Numbered from the stretch's first letter, positions 1 through 12,024 are shown. The stretch is DNA of 38,623 bases from an uncultured Uliginosibacterium sp. (GCA_945957295.1 CAMFLH010000011.1:1-38623), one strand, 5' to 3'. Translations and numbers: made by a program. The notes: generated by a model not told the origin, from the sequence alone.

Positions 1-1339
1 ATAAGAGACAGACGCTGAACTGTGCAACCAGCGGCTTGCGGCTGGATTCAAAGGCCGAGTCATCCGGCGCGATGCGCCCCGCCGCCGGCTGCAGCTTGCC
101 ACCGACGCCGATCGCCACCGCTTCGCGCGCCCCGCCAGCGCTGCCGTCGAGCTGCACCCGCGCCGGGTCGTACAGGACCACCTGCCGGATGTTGGCGCCG
201 GGCGCACCGCCGTCGGCGTTGTTCTCCGGCGCCACGTCGATCCAGCGGTACGCCGGCCCGCCTGCAGCGCGGATCGCGTCGGCGAGCCGCGTCAGCGTGC
301 GCGTTGCGTCGGTCACGCCGTTGTCGCGCGTGCCACTGCTGTCCTGCACCTCTTCAAGCGCCAGCAGATGCGGGGCACGCAAGGGCCCGACGATCTGCCG
401 CGCGAGCGCATCGAAGCGTGCCTGCGCTGCGTCGCCGCCGAGGTTTTCGACGTTGTAGGCGGCGACCGATAGCTGACCCGGCGCGAGCGGCGGCGTGGTT
501 TCGACCGGCAAGCTTTGCGCCACCAGTTGCGGCGTTTCGGTGAGCTTGAGCCGGTAGCTGCCATAGGCGTAGTCGACCACGCCACGCAAGCCACGCAGAT
601 GGTCGCCCACCTTCACGCCGGCCGGTGTCGCGGCAAGGCTGTCGTCGATCAGGATGCGATGCGGATTGAAAGCCCCCGGCGCAATCGTCAGCGCACCGCG
701 CGCCGAGCGCAGCCCGCTCTGCCCCTGCGTTGCGGCGATCACGACCAGCTCGCCGCGCTTGCCCCGCGGGCTCACGGCGATCGCATCGTCGATTTCCACC
801 CGCATGCCTTCGAGGCTCTCGAAGAAATCCATCGCATAGCGCGCGGGCTCCAGCGCGCGACGTGCGGCTTCGACATTGCCCACGGTGGGCGCAATCGCGG
901 TGGTCGGTGGTAAACGTCCGCCTTCGCCGATGCGCGCCGGCGCCGGCAAGGGCACACCGGCTGCGAGGCGCTGCCAGCGCGCATCGTCGATCTGCGTGAC
1001 CGTCAGATTGTCCGGGTTGCGGCCGGGGCGGTATTCACCGACGCGGCCACTCACGCCGAGCCGGTCGCCGACCGCGGGCTTGGCGCCCTTGGCGAGGTAG
1101 ACGAACACCGCATCGGCGGTGCGTTCGTCCGCGTCCGGCGTTTCGTCCTGCAGCCAGAAACCGTTGCGCGATACGGCGGTAACGATGCCACGCACATCCT
1201 CGACGCTGCGCCCGGCGTAGGGGCTCAGGTGGCCGCTGCCCTGCAGCTCGCCAATCGTCGTTGCACAAGCGCCGGTCGCCACCAACAGCGGAAACAGGCC
1301 GGGAACAATACGGTGCAGGGGAAGCGTGATGCGCATCAT
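1..1339 (-). CDS. Secreted endonuclease/exonuclease/phosphatase-family nuclease, 3' part missing
   Basis: The reading frame opens at the ATG at 1339 (a second ATG follows directly) and stays open to the left edge, so about 446 N-terminal residues are visible and the C-terminus lies outside. The start reads MMRITLPLHRIVPGLF and looks like a signal peptide ending near the GACA at about residues 23-26. Next comes an OB-fold-like segment (GIVTAVSRNGFWLQDE), as in ExeM/NucH-type extracellular nucleases. An EEP-type catalytic domain begins at about residue 290 with the metal-site motifs YNVENLGG and LLALEEVQD. The window ends inside this domain at RKPLVAQFSVC, before the His-containing motifs, so catalytic completeness cannot be judged. 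Likely role: extracellular degradation of DNA or RNA. The gene is divergent from the aidB-like gene, with a 92-base shared upstream region. ExeM-type nucleases sometimes carry a GlyGly-CTERM tail; whether this one does would matter because a rhombosortase is encoded at 34182. Confidence 0.8.
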   Translation of the reverse strand, partial: MMRITLPLHRIVPGLFPLLVATGACATTIGELQGSGHLSPYAGRSVEDVRGIVTAVSRNGFWLQDETPDADERTADAVFVYLAKGAKPAVGDRLGVSGRVGEYRPGRNPDNLTVTQIDDARWQRLAAGVPLPAPARIGEGGRLPPTTAIAPTVGNVEAARRALEPARYAMDFFESLEGMRVEIDDAIAVSPRGKRGELVVIAATQGQSGLRSARGALTIAPGAFNPHRILIDDSLAATPAGVKVGDHLRGLRGVVDYAYGSYRLKLTETPQLVAQSLPVETTPPLAPGQLSVAAYNVENLGGDAAQARFDALARQIVGPLRAPHLLALEEVQDSSGTRDNGVTDATRTLTRLADAIRAAGGPAYRWIDVAPENNADGGAPGANIRQVVLYDPARVQLDGSAGGAREAVAIGVGGKLQPAAGRIAPDDSAFESSRKPLVAQFSVCLL

Positions 1340-1431
1340 GGTGCGCAAGCGTACCGGATACCGCAGCGCAGCGTGATCCATACGCCCACGTACGGCAGAA
1401 TCAGCACGGCACTTGACCGAGGAGTCGCGCG

Positions 1432-3060
1432 ATGAGCTGGCCCACGCATGAAGTCACCAACCAGTCTCCGGACCTGGGCGACTACAACCTGTTCGATGCC
1501 GACGCGGCGCTGCGCGAAGCGGCGGCCCGCGAGGGTGCCGGCTGGGCGACCAACACGCTACGCGCGACCGGCGCTGCGCTCGGGCGCGTCGAGGTCTTCG
1601 AGGCCGGCCGGCTCGCCAACACCTACGGCCCTGTGCTGCAGGCCTTCGATGCGCGCGGCAACCGCGTCGACCAAGTCGAATTCCACCCCGCGTGGCATGA
1701 CTTGATGCGCGGCATCGTCGCGCGCGGCTTCCATGCCTCGCCGTGGGCCGAACCGCGCCCCGGCGCCCACGCCGCGCGCGCGGCCGGCTACCTGATGCAG
1801 GCGCAGATCGAGGCCGGATCGCTGTGCCCGACGACGATGACCTACGGCGCGATTCCGGCGCTCGCGCGCGACGCACAGCTCACCCGCGACTGGCTGCCGC
1901 GCCTGATGTCGCGCGACTACGACCCGCGCGACGTGCCCTTCGCGCACAAGCGCGGCGGTCTGATCGGCATGGGCATGACCGAAAAACAGGGCGGCTCGGA
2001 TGTGCGCGCCAACACCACTTGGGCAGAGCCCGATGGCCACGGCGCCTGGGCGCTGACCGGCCACAAGTGGTTCTTCTCCTGCCCGCAGATCGACGCGCAT
2101 CTGGTGCTGGCGCAGGCGCCCGGCGGGTTGTCGTGCTTCTTCGTGCCGCGCTGGCGGCCGGACGGCACGAAGAACCCGGTGCTGGTGCAGCGCCTGAAGG
2201 ACAAGCTCGGCAACCGCTCCAACGCCTCGTCCGAAGTCGAGCTCCAGCGTGCCTATGCCACGCTGCTCGGCGAGGCCGGACGCGGCGTGCCGACGATTCT
2301 TGAAATGGGCACCTACACCCGGCTCGATTGCGTACTCGGCACCACCGGCCTGATGCGCCAAGCGCTCACGCGCGCGCTGCACCACGCCCGCCACCGCAGC
2401 GCCTTCGGCGCGAAGCTGGTGTCACAGCCACTGATGCGCAATGTGCTGGCCGATCTGGCGCTGGAAGTCGAAGCAGCCATCGCACTCGCGCTACGCCTCG
2501 CGCGCGCTTTCGACGAACACGACGATGCCTCGCAACACCTGCGCCGCCTGATCACGCCCGCGGCCAAATACTGGGTGTGCAAGCGCGGGCCGGAGCTCGC
2601 CGCCGAAGCGATGGAGGTGATGGGCGGCAACGGCTACGTCGAATCCGGCGCGCACGCCCGCATCTACCGCGAGATGCCGGTGAATTCGATCTGGGAGGGC
2701 TCGGGCAACGTGATGTGCCTGGATGTGGTCCGTGCGCTCGGCCGCAGCCCGCACGCAGCCGAAGCGCTTGCCGCCGAACTGGCGCCCGCAGCCGGTCGCA
2801 ACGCGGATTTCGACCGCTTCATCGGCAAGCTGCAGCGCACGTTGAGTGCGGCGGAACTCAACCCGGCCAGCGCACGCCGGCTGGCACAGGACATTGTGCT
2901 CGCGCTGCAGGCCGCACTGCTGCTGCAACACGCGCCGGACGGCATCGCACAGGCCTTCTGCCGGTCGCGCCTCGCGGGTGACTGGGGCTACAGCTTCGGC
3001 ACCCTGCCCACTGGCTGCGATGTGGAAAGCTTGATCCAGCGCGCGCTGCAGACCGAATGA
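1432..3060 (+). CDS. aidB: AidB-like acyl-CoA dehydrogenase
   Basis: The 542-residue product matches the length and architecture of AidB, the flavoprotein of the adaptive response to alkylation damage. The acyl-CoA dehydrogenase signature GMGMTEKQGGSDVR is present at about residues 180-195. It is followed by the beta-domain segment GHKWFFSCPQIDAHLVLAQA and by the family-typical C-terminal motif AMEVMGGNGYVE with REMPVNSIWEGSGN. The long N-terminal extension before the ACAD core (THEVTNQSPDLGDYNLF) is typical of AidB rather than of ordinary short-chain dehydrogenases. The ATG has a GGAG about 8 bases upstream. AidB binds FAD and DNA in E. coli; its substrate is unsettled. No alkylation-repair gene (ada, alkB) is nearby, so regulation as in E. 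coli cannot be inferred from context. Confidence 0.9.
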   Translation: MSWPTHEVTNQSPDLGDYNLFDADAALREAAAREGAGWATNTLRATGAALGRVEVFEAGRLANTYGPVLQAFDARGNRVDQVEFHPAWHDLMRGIVARGFHASPWAEPRPGAHAARAAGYLMQAQIEAGSLCPTTMTYGAIPALARDAQLTRDWLPRLMSRDYDPRDVPFAHKRGGLIGMGMTEKQGGSDVRANTTWAEPDGHGAWALTGHKWFFSCPQIDAHLVLAQAPGGLSCFFVPRWRPDGTKNPVLVQRLKDKLGNRSNASSEVELQRAYATLLGEAGRGVPTILEMGTYTRLDCVLGTTGLMRQALTRALHHARHRSAFGAKLVSQPLMRNVLADLALEVEAAIALALRLARAFDEHDDASQHLRRLITPAAKYWVCKRGPELAAEAMEVMGGNGYVESGAHARIYREMPVNSIWEGSGNVMCLDVVRALGRSPHAAEALAAELAPAAGRNADFDRFIGKLQRTLSAAELNPASARRLAQDIVLALQAALLLQHAPDGIAQAFCRSRLAGDWGYSFGTLPTGCDVESLIQRALQTE

Positions 3061-3118
3061 CCCTACCCCCCGCGTGGCGAACGCGCTAGGCTTGAGGAAA
3101 AACACCGAGGGGTATTCC

Positions 3119-4045
3119 GTGCCGCGCTGCGTCCGCGTCCTGCTGCTCGCTGCAAGCCTTGTTATCGGGGTGGCCGCCCAGGCGGGCGAAACGATCATCC
3201 GTTTCCCGCGCGGCGCCAATCCAACTGACTTCCGCTACACCTATCCGGTCCGCATCCTGCAACTGGCGCTCGACAAGACCGCTGAGGAGGACGGCCCCGC
3301 GCGCGCGGTGCAGGTCTCCGAGCCGATGACCAATGCGCGCATCCAGGCCGAGATCGAGCGCGGCGGGCTGGTCGACATCGCGAACTACCCGCCGGGCCGG
3401 GAACTCAATCAGAGGCTGCAGGCAATCCCGATCTGTATCCGCAAAGGCATCCTCGGCATCCGCATCTTCATCATCGATCGCAAACTCGCGCCCCGCTTCG
3501 CCGCGGTCCGCACGCTCGACGACCTGAAGGCCTTGAACGCCGGCCAGCTCAAAGACTGGCTGGATACCAAGGTGCTGCGCGCCAACGGCCTGAACGTAGT
3601 GACCACCGAGAGCTACGAAGACCTTTTCGATATGCTGGCCAACGGCAAATTCGATTACTTCCCGCGTGGCGTGCATGAGCCCTACCGCGAGATCGAACCG
3701 CGCGCGCTGCGATTTCCGGACTTGATGGTCGAAGAGACGCTCGCGCTCAACTACCCGCTGCCGGACTACTTCTTCGTGCGCAAGGGCAATACCGCACTGG
3801 CGAACCGCGTGCAGCGCGGACTCGAACGCGCGATCGCCGACGGTTCATTCGAGGCGGCGTTCCAAAAGGAGTTCGCCGAATCCTTGCGCCACGCCAAGCT
3901 CGCACAACGCAACGTCATCTACCTGACCAACCCTGAAGTCGGGCCCTTACCTAACCCGGACGACCCGAAACGCTGGCTTCAGGCCAACAAGGTCGCCGAC
4001 GACGGCGCCAAGCGCAGCAACGGCAAATCAGCCCGCAGCGACTGA
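3119..4045 (+). CDS. Putative periplasmic solute-binding-like protein
   Basis: Two in-frame GTG codons are possible starts, at 3074 and 3119. The one at 3119 is preferred: GAGGGG lies 6 bases upstream, and it puts a clean signal peptide (VPRCVRVLLLAASLVIGVAAQAG) at the N-terminus. The product is 308 residues. The mature part resembles two-lobed substrate-binding proteins (bacterial extracellular solute-binding family 3-like): an N-terminal lobe, a middle segment that includes LDDLKALNAGQLKDWLDTKVL and FDMLANGKFDYFPRGVHEPYR, and the C-terminal YPLPDYFFVRKGNTALANRVQRGL. Such orphan proteins with no permease beside them are often sensor-like or of unknown function, and no ligand can be named. 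The 3' end overlaps the convergent PIN-domain gene by 18 bases. Confidence 0.7.
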   Translation: MPRCVRVLLLAASLVIGVAAQAGETIIRFPRGANPTDFRYTYPVRILQLALDKTAEEDGPARAVQVSEPMTNARIQAEIERGGLVDIANYPPGRELNQRLQAIPICIRKGILGIRIFIIDRKLAPRFAAVRTLDDLKALNAGQLKDWLDTKVLRANGLNVVTTESYEDLFDMLANGKFDYFPRGVHEPYREIEPRALRFPDLMVEETLALNYPLPDYFFVRKGNTALANRVQRGLERAIADGSFEAAFQKEFAESLRHAKLAQRNVIYLTNPEVGPLPNPDDPKRWLQANKVADDGAKRSNGKSARSD

Positions 4046-4495
4046 CAGCCAGCGCTCGAACGCCTCGGGCGTGATGATCGCGACGCGTTCGCGCAGCAGG
4101 CGGTGTTTTGCCAGCCGCAACACCGCCTTGTCGCGGCTCAGCAGCAGGTTCGCGTTGCCAGTGAACGCCAGTTCGATGAACTTCTGGTCGTCGGTATCGC
4201 GGCACTTCGGCAGCAGGTATTCCGGTTCGATCGCCGGCACCAGTTCGACCCGCGCGCGGTATTCGGCGAGCAGTGCGGCCTGCGCATCGGGCGCCACCGC
4301 GAATTGCGGATAAGCGAGCACGCGGCGCAGCTCTTCCAACGTCTCTTCACGCGCCAGCAACACGAAGTGACCCGCTTCGCAGGCTTCGCGCAGATACGGC
4401 AGCTTGGGGTCGCGGAACAGCCACAGCGCGAGCACGGTATTGGAATCAAGCAGCACACGCGGCTGCGGCGGAAGGGTTTCGAGCAAGGCAGACAT
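4028..4495 (-). CDS. PIN-domain protein (putative RNase)
   Basis: The product from the ATG at 4495 is 155 residues and starts MSALLETLPPQPRVLLDSN; an upstream in-frame start at 4546 would add 17 residues unlike the family. PIN-domain acidic residues are visible: Asp in VLLDSNTVLALWLF, Glu in REETLEELRRVL, Asp in CRDTDDQKFIELA and Asp in LLLSRDKAVL. This pattern matches the COG1569-type putative toxin family, predicted Mg-dependent ribonucleases. No small antitoxin gene lies upstream; the neighbouring gene at 4628 is divergent. Assignment as a toxin is therefore not supported by context. It may be an orphan PIN protein. Confidence 0.8.
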   Translation of the reverse strand: MSALLETLPPQPRVLLDSNTVLALWLFRDPKLPYLREACEAGHFVLLAREETLEELRRVLAYPQFAVAPDAQAALLAEYRARVELVPAIEPEYLLPKCRDTDDQKFIELAFTGNANLLLSRDKAVLRLAKHRLLRERVAIITPEAFERWLSVAAG

Positions 4496-4627
4496 GGCGG
4501 CGACTGTAGCGCAGATCAGCGCTGCATCAACGTCGCGGGCGCGCACGATTGCTTTGCCAGTCTGCGTCGCCTACGGTGAAAAAGCGGCCGGCCCTCGCGC
4601 TTTCGGCCGGGCCCGCCGACGATCACC

Positions 4628-6240
4628 ATGGACCCCGACGCCCCTTCGATCGATCCCGATGCCCTGCAGCGCCAGCTGGTCGAAGCGCTGCGGCAGCCCG
4701 GATGCTATCCGCATCCGGTCGGTGAAGTACGGCTGCTGGAAACCCACATCTCGCGGGTGCTGCTGACCGGAGACTTCGCCTACAAGCTGAAGAAGCCGGT
4801 CGATCTGGGCTTCGTCGATTTCCATACGCTCGCGCTCCGCCGTGCGGACTGCGAAGCCGAGCTGCGGTTGAACCGCCGCCTCGCGCCGGATCTCTACCTT
4901 GCACTCGTCGCGATCTGCGGCGACCTGCAGTCGCCGCGCATCAGCACCGATAACGGTGTTGACGACGCGATCGACTATGCGGTGCAGATGCGCGAGTTTC
5001 CGCAGGACGCGCTGCTCGACCGCATCGCGGCGCGTAGTGCGCTGACGGCCGAGATCATCGATGCCATCGCCGACACGGTATCGGACTTCCATCAGCGCAT
5101 CGCGCGTACCGGAGCCGATGACCCCTACGGCACGCGCGTGACGGTTTGGGCGCCTGTCGCCAACGTGATCGCCCCTTTGCGCGCCAGTGCGCAAAGCGCG
5201 GACGAGGGTGCGCTGCTGAGCCGGCTGGATGCCTGGTGCGCGGCCGAGTACGTGCGTCTCGATGCCTTCTTCGCGGCACGCAAGCGCGATGGCTTCGTGC
5301 GCGAAGGCCACGGCGACCTACATCTGGGCAACATCGCGCTGCTGCACGGCCAGCCACAGGTGTTCGACTGCATCGAGTTCAGTGCAGACCTGCGCTGGGT
5401 GGACATGATCAGCGAAGTGGCCTTCCTGTTCATGGACCTCGAAGCGCATGGCCGCGGCGATTACGCCTGGCGCTTCCTGAACCGCTACCTCGAACACAGC
5501 GGCGATTATGCGGGCCTCGCGGCGCTGCGCTTCCACCACGCCTACCGCGCGCTGGTGCGCGCCTTCGTCGCCGGCATTCGTGCCGCGCAGCCGGACGCCG
5601 CGAGCCACCCGCAGGCGATGGCGGAGCGCGCGCGCTACCTTGCCTGCGCCGCGCGAGCGTTGCGCAAACCTGAACCGCAATTGCTGCTGATGCACGGGCC
5701 ATCCGGCAGCGGCAAATCGTACTGGTCGGGCCTCGCGCTCGAACTGGTCGGCGCGCTGCGCCTGCGCTCCGACGTTGAGCGCAAGCGTCTCAACGGCCTC
5801 GCAGCAACAACCCGCAGCGGTTCACCGATCGACGGCGGCATCTACGCCGAGGAGGCTACGCACGCCACCTATGCGCGACTGACAGAACTCGCAGCCGGCC
5901 TGCTTGCTGACGGCCACAGCGTGGTCATCGATGCTGCCAACCTCAAGCGCTGGCAGCGCGATGGCTTCCGTGCCATTGCGCGGAAGGTTGATGTTCCCTG
6001 CCGCATCCTCAGCTGTCAGGCCGAAGCGACGACGCTGATCAAGCGTCTTCAAACGCGAGCCCAGTCGCAACAGGATGCGTCGGAAGCCACCGCCGATGTG
6101 CTGGCGCATCAGCTTGCACACAGCGATCCGCTCGATACCGATGAAGCGTCGATCACGCTCAGCATCAACAGCGAACACGCCACGCCAGCACTGCTGCGCA
6201 GCGCGCTCGCGGCACCCAGCCACGCGGCCCGCGTGCGCGA

Positions 6241-6256
<16 letters not shown>
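4628..6256 (+). CDS. Aminoglycoside phosphotransferase-like / P-loop ATPase fusion protein
   Basis: This 542-residue protein has two recognisable parts. The N-terminal part (about residues 1-330) resembles the COG2187 aminoglycoside-phosphotransferase-like family, with the kinase-loop motif GHGDLHLGNI at about 227-236 followed by FDCIEF, the DFG-like metal site. The C-terminal part (about 350-540) is a P-loop kinase-like domain with Walker A GPSGSGKS at about 357-364 and the RLRSDVERKRLNGL segment typical of COG0645. This fusion is widespread in proteobacteria and its substrate is unknown; nothing here indicates drug resistance. The start has no strong Shine-Dalgarno. The 3' end overlaps the convergent gene by 16 bases. 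Confidence 0.85.
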
Positions 6257-9033
<2,777 letters not shown>

Positions 9034-9090
9034 GATCGGCCCTCCACCCGCGGCGAAGGCAACCGCGTCGCATCGCCGGGGCCTGCTCTC

Positions 9091-9119
9091 AGCATAGGCC
9101 GCGCGGCCACGCGCGTCAG
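9091..9119 (-). promoter_or_regulatory. Candidate promoter of the ACP-ligase-acyltransferase gene
   Basis: On the minus strand CTGACG (9114-9119) and TATGCT (9091-9096) are separated by 17 bases, 58 bases before the start codon at 9033. The -35 overlaps the stop codon of the upstream gene. The match is moderate. Confidence 0.35.
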
Positions 9120-9919
9120 AAGCGGTAACCGAGGGTCAGCTGAATCCGCCGCCGATAGGTGCTGGGCACACCGCTGCCCCACAGCAGGCCGCCGCCCATC
9201 AGCGCTACCTCCCACTCAGGTGCGAGCCGCAGCCCGGCTTCGAGTTCAGCAGTCGCGCCGCTCTTGCCGTCTTGCTCCCAGTCGGCCACCGGTTTGACGG
9301 TGAGCTTCACGAAGCGGCCGTCGCCCCAAGCGTCGTTGAGGCTCACTTCGAGCTTGGTGTAGTCGATGTCCTTGCGGCTGTCGTCTCCGGCGAACGACAG
9401 CACCTGCTGCACCAGCGCACCGAGCGTCAGCGCGTGCTTGTCGCCGGCAGCGCGATAGGCACCGGCCGTAACCCGCGTGCGCACGGCCGGCGCGATCTGG
9501 AACTTGCCACCGCCCAAGCTGGCCGGATCGGCGGTCGGCAGGGTGAGTTCCGCGTACGCTGTAAGCGGCAGGCCAAACGCCTGCACCGCTTCGAGATCGG
9601 CGCGCAGTTTGATGTCGCCAAGGCGCGGGTCGAGCACTTTGCCGCTGTAGCCGGTATCGGCATCCGGAAACGGCAGGTCGAGCCGCAGCAGTGACAGCTG
9701 TGCGAGCGGAAAGTACTCGAGTCGCAGCGTGCTGCGGGTGGACTCGTCGGCGGTGCCGCGATCGGTGTTCTGGCGTTTGAACTGGAAGCGCCAGGGGTAA
9801 CGCTGCGCGGCGGCTGCGTTGGCGGCTGGCTCGTCGTCGGCGAAGGCCGGCGGGCATGCGGCCAGCGTGGCAAGCAGGCAAACGGCGAGGCTGCGCGGCG
9901 GGCAGAGGCGGAACATCAT
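9116..9919 (-). CDS. Putative outer-membrane beta-barrel protein
   Basis: The 267-residue product from the ATG at 9919 starts with a signal peptide (MMFRLCPPRSLAVCLLATLAACPPAFADDE). The mature part is rich in alternating beta-strand patterns and ends RRIQLTLGYRF, a C-terminal aromatic residue with alternating pattern as seen in outer-membrane barrels (Bam signal). I do not recognise a specific family. The gene begins 46 bases after the nirH stop on the same strand, so it may be the last gene of the nirC-F-DL-G-H transcript. A link to denitrification is inference only. Confidence 0.65.
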   Translation of the reverse strand: MMFRLCPPRSLAVCLLATLAACPPAFADDEPAANAAAAQRYPWRFQFKRQNTDRGTADESTRSTLRLEYFPLAQLSLLRLDLPFPDADTGYSGKVLDPRLGDIKLRADLEAVQAFGLPLTAYAELTLPTADPASLGGGKFQIAPAVRTRVTAGAYRAAGDKHALTLGALVQQVLSFAGDDSRKDIDYTKLEVSLNDAWGDGRFVKLTVKPVADWEQDGKSGATAELEAGLRLAPEWEVALMGGGLLWGSGVPSTYRRRIQLTLGYRF

Positions 9920-9965
9920 GGCCAAGATTGTGGCGTGCGCCTTCGCGGCGCGACAGCCGACACGA

Positions 9966-10445
9966 TCAGCCCCCGATACGCAGGCCGGTCTTCTTCAGGA
10001 TCGCGGTGGAGAACAGCACGTCGTGCGCGCGGCAGGCCTCGCCGAGCATTGCCTGGATCTGTGTGACGCGCGCCAGCACCTCGTCGCGCGTGTGGCCATG
10101 CACCATCGCGAAAAGGTTGTAGCGCCACAGTGGCAGGCGGCGAGGCCGCCGATAGCAATGAGTCACGCAGTCCATGTGGCCAAGCTGTTCGCCGAGCGCG
10201 TCGACCTGCTCGTCATCGACATCCCATACCGACATGCCGTTGGCGGTGTAGCCCAGCGCGTAGTGATTCGGCACCGCGGCAATGCGGCGCACGCGACCGT
10301 CGACCTGCATCGCACGGAAGCGCTCAAGGATGCGCCCTGGCTGCTCGCCCAATTGTTCGCCAAGCGCCTGGAAGGGCTCCACCGTGAGCGGCAGCCCGGC
10401 CTGCGTGGCGAGCACGATGCGGCGGTCGAGTTCGGTGTCGTCCAT
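9966..10445 (-). CDS. nirH: Heme d1 biosynthesis protein NirH (siroheme decarboxylase subunit)
   Basis: The 159-residue product is an Lrp/AsnC-like protein of the NirD/L/G/H family. It has an N-terminal helix-turn-helix-like region (LGEQLGEQPGRILERFRAMQ) and the signature HCYRRPRRLPLWRYNLFAMVHGHTRDEV, which is the NirL/NirH type. These proteins form the complex that converts siroheme to 12,18-didecarboxysiroheme on the way to heme d1. The ATG at 10445 has GGAG about 10 bases upstream. It follows nirG by 15 bases, the canonical G-H order. The L versus H label is taken from gene order and from the separate, non-fused L half encoded upstream. Confidence 0.88.
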   Translation of the reverse strand: MDDTELDRRIVLATQAGLPLTVEPFQALGEQLGEQPGRILERFRAMQVDGRVRRIAAVPNHYALGYTANGMSVWDVDDEQVDALGEQLGHMDCVTHCYRRPRRLPLWRYNLFAMVHGHTRDEVLARVTQIQAMLGEACRAHDVLFSTAILKKTGLRIGG

Positions 10446-10460
10446 CTCGCGCGCTCCAGA

Positions 10461-10937
10461 TCAAACGGTGAACTTGAGTTCGACGAAGAACTCGCGTTCC
10501 TTCGGGAAGGCATACACCGGCAGCCCGGTATCGGCCTCGATGCGTGCGATCGCCGCAGCGATCCCTTGCGGGGTTTCGGTTGCGAGCACGAACCACATGT
10601 TCAACGCGTGTTCGCGGCGATAGTTGTGCGCCACCTCCGGCAGCGCGTTGACCTGTTCGCACACTGCATCCCAGCGCTCTTCCGGCACCGCCAACGCGGC
10701 CAGTACGAAGGCGCCGCCCATCTTCGCGACATCGAACATTGGCCCGAAGCGGGTCAGCACACGGCGTTCGAGCAGCGCCGCGATGCGATCGACCACCGCC
10801 TGCTCGCTGATTCCAAGCGCATCGGCCAGCGCCGCGTAGGGGCGCTCGATCAGCGGGATGCCGTCTTGCAGCGCGGTGATGAGGGTGCGGTCGATCGGGT
10901 CGAGTTGCGCGGGTTCGTTTGCGAGCGGGCGCGTCAT
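10461..10937 (-). CDS. nirG: Heme d1 biosynthesis protein NirG (siroheme decarboxylase subunit)
   Basis: The 158-residue product from the ATG at 10937 belongs to the Lrp-like NirD/G group, recognised by HNYRREHALNMWFVLATE. Its N-terminal segment LDPIDRTLITALQDGIPLIERPYAALADALG is the usual winged-helix start of the family. An in-frame GTG at 10964 would overlap nirDL by 23 bases; the ATG lies 4 bases after the nirDL stop and is preferred. It works with NirDL and NirH in siroheme decarboxylation. The tight spacing to both neighbours indicates one transcript. Confidence 0.88.
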   Translation of the reverse strand: MTRPLANEPAQLDPIDRTLITALQDGIPLIERPYAALADALGISEQAVVDRIAALLERRVLTRFGPMFDVAKMGGAFVLAALAVPEERWDAVCEQVNALPEVAHNYRREHALNMWFVLATETPQGIAAAIARIEADTGLPVYAFPKEREFFVELKFTV

Positions 10938-10941
10938 CGGC

Positions 10942-12024
10942 TCAGCGCTCCGCGTAGCGGGCACCGCGCTGTTTGTAGCGGCGCGTGGAGAACAGCACTT
11001 CGGACGGGCAATCGGCGATGCCCGCCTCGGCGATCGCGCGTTCGCGCGTCTGCAGCACCACGTCGCGCTCGCGACCGTGGATCATGCAGTAGAGGTTGTA
11101 GTGCCAGCGCTCAGACACCCGCGCGCGGCGATAACAGAGGTTCACGCCCGGCAGCGCAGCAATGCGGCGCCCGGCCTCGGCCGCCCGCGCATCGGGCACA
11201 TCCCACACGCACATCGCGTTGGCGCGGATGCCCAGCTCGTGGTGATGCACAACGATGCCGATACGGCGGATCGCACCAATCGTGAGCCAGTGGCGCAACT
11301 GTTCGATCACTTCGGTTTCGTGCATGTCGGCACGCATGCCGAGCCGCGCGAAGGGCCGCGGCACCAGCGGCAAGCCTTGCTCCAGCGCCGCCAGCAATCG
11401 CCACTGACGGCTGTCGAGATTCACTCGGGCGCGGCTCAGATCCACCGAGCGCGCCGCACGCGCCTCCGGGCCACGCAGATCGAAACCCAGATCCAGGTGG
11501 TACCCCTCCAGCATCGGCAGATCCAGCGGCACGGCGCCGGTCGCATCCTCGATACGCTGCAGGGCGGCGTCGATCTGGCGTCGCTCGCCGGCAGTGAGCA
11601 CGAACCACAGGTTGTACTCATGCTCACGCGCGTAGTTGTGGTTGACCTCGGACATCAGCGAGATGTAACCGGCGACGGATTCGACGCGATCGGCCGGCAC
11701 GCTGAGCGCCGCCAGCGTGGAGGCGCCGAAGGCGGCCGGCGTGAGCACCGCGCCGACGCGCGAGATGGCGCCCTCGCGTTGCAGGCGGCGCAGCGCCGCC
11801 AACACATCGCGTGGCGGGCGGCCATAGGCCTCTGCGATACGGGCGAAGGGCTCCGGATCGAGCGGCAGGTCGCGTTGCCAGCGGTTCAGTAGTTCAAAAC
11901 CGAAGGCTTCGTCATGCGCCTCGTCGCCGCCCTGCCCGCCGAGCAGCGTAAGGATGTCGACCGAGCCGCCGCTCGAGGGCACGGAATGGGGCGGCGGCAT
12001 GTCGGTCATCATCCTGGGTCTCAT
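10942..12024 (-). CDS. nirDL: NirDL fusion, siroheme decarboxylase
   Basis: The 360-residue product contains two Lrp-like units in tandem. The first (about residues 30-185) has HNYAREHEYNLWFVLTAG, the NirD/G type. The second (about 195-355) has CYRRARVSERWHYNLYCMIHGRERD, the NirL/H type. It therefore corresponds to separate NirD and NirL subunits fused into one chain, an arrangement known in several denitrifiers. Its role is decarboxylation of siroheme in heme d1 synthesis in the cytoplasm. The ATG at 12024 overlaps the nirF stop by one base; ATGs at 12012 and 12009 are alternatives. The paralogue pairs (D with G, L with H) are visible directly by comparing the signature motifs. Confidence 0.9.
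   Translation of the reverse strand: MRPRMMTDMPPPHSVPSSGGSVDILTLLGGQGGDEAHDEAFGFELLNRWQRDLPLDPEPFARIAEAYGRPPRDVLAALRRLQREGAISRVGAVLTPAAFGASTLAALSVPADRVESVAGYISLMSEVNHNYAREHEYNLWFVLTAGERRQIDAALQRIEDATGAVPLDLPMLEGYHLDLGFDLRGPEARAARSVDLSRARVNLDSRQWRLLAALEQGLPLVPRPFARLGMRADMHETEVIEQLRHWLTIGAIRRIGIVVHHHELGIRANAMCVWDVPDARAAEAGRRIAALPGVNLCYRRARVSERWHYNLYCMIHGRERDVVLQTRERAIAEAGIADCPSEVLFSTRRYKQRGARYAER

Noticed and set aside
4028-4495. PIN protein as part of a toxin-antitoxin pair
   Set aside because: No small antitoxin-like gene precedes it; the upstream gene is divergent and unrelated.
9819-11285. A 488-codon plus-strand frame across nirH, nirG and part of nirDL
   Set aside because: It is a shadow of three well-supported heme d1 genes and resembles no protein.
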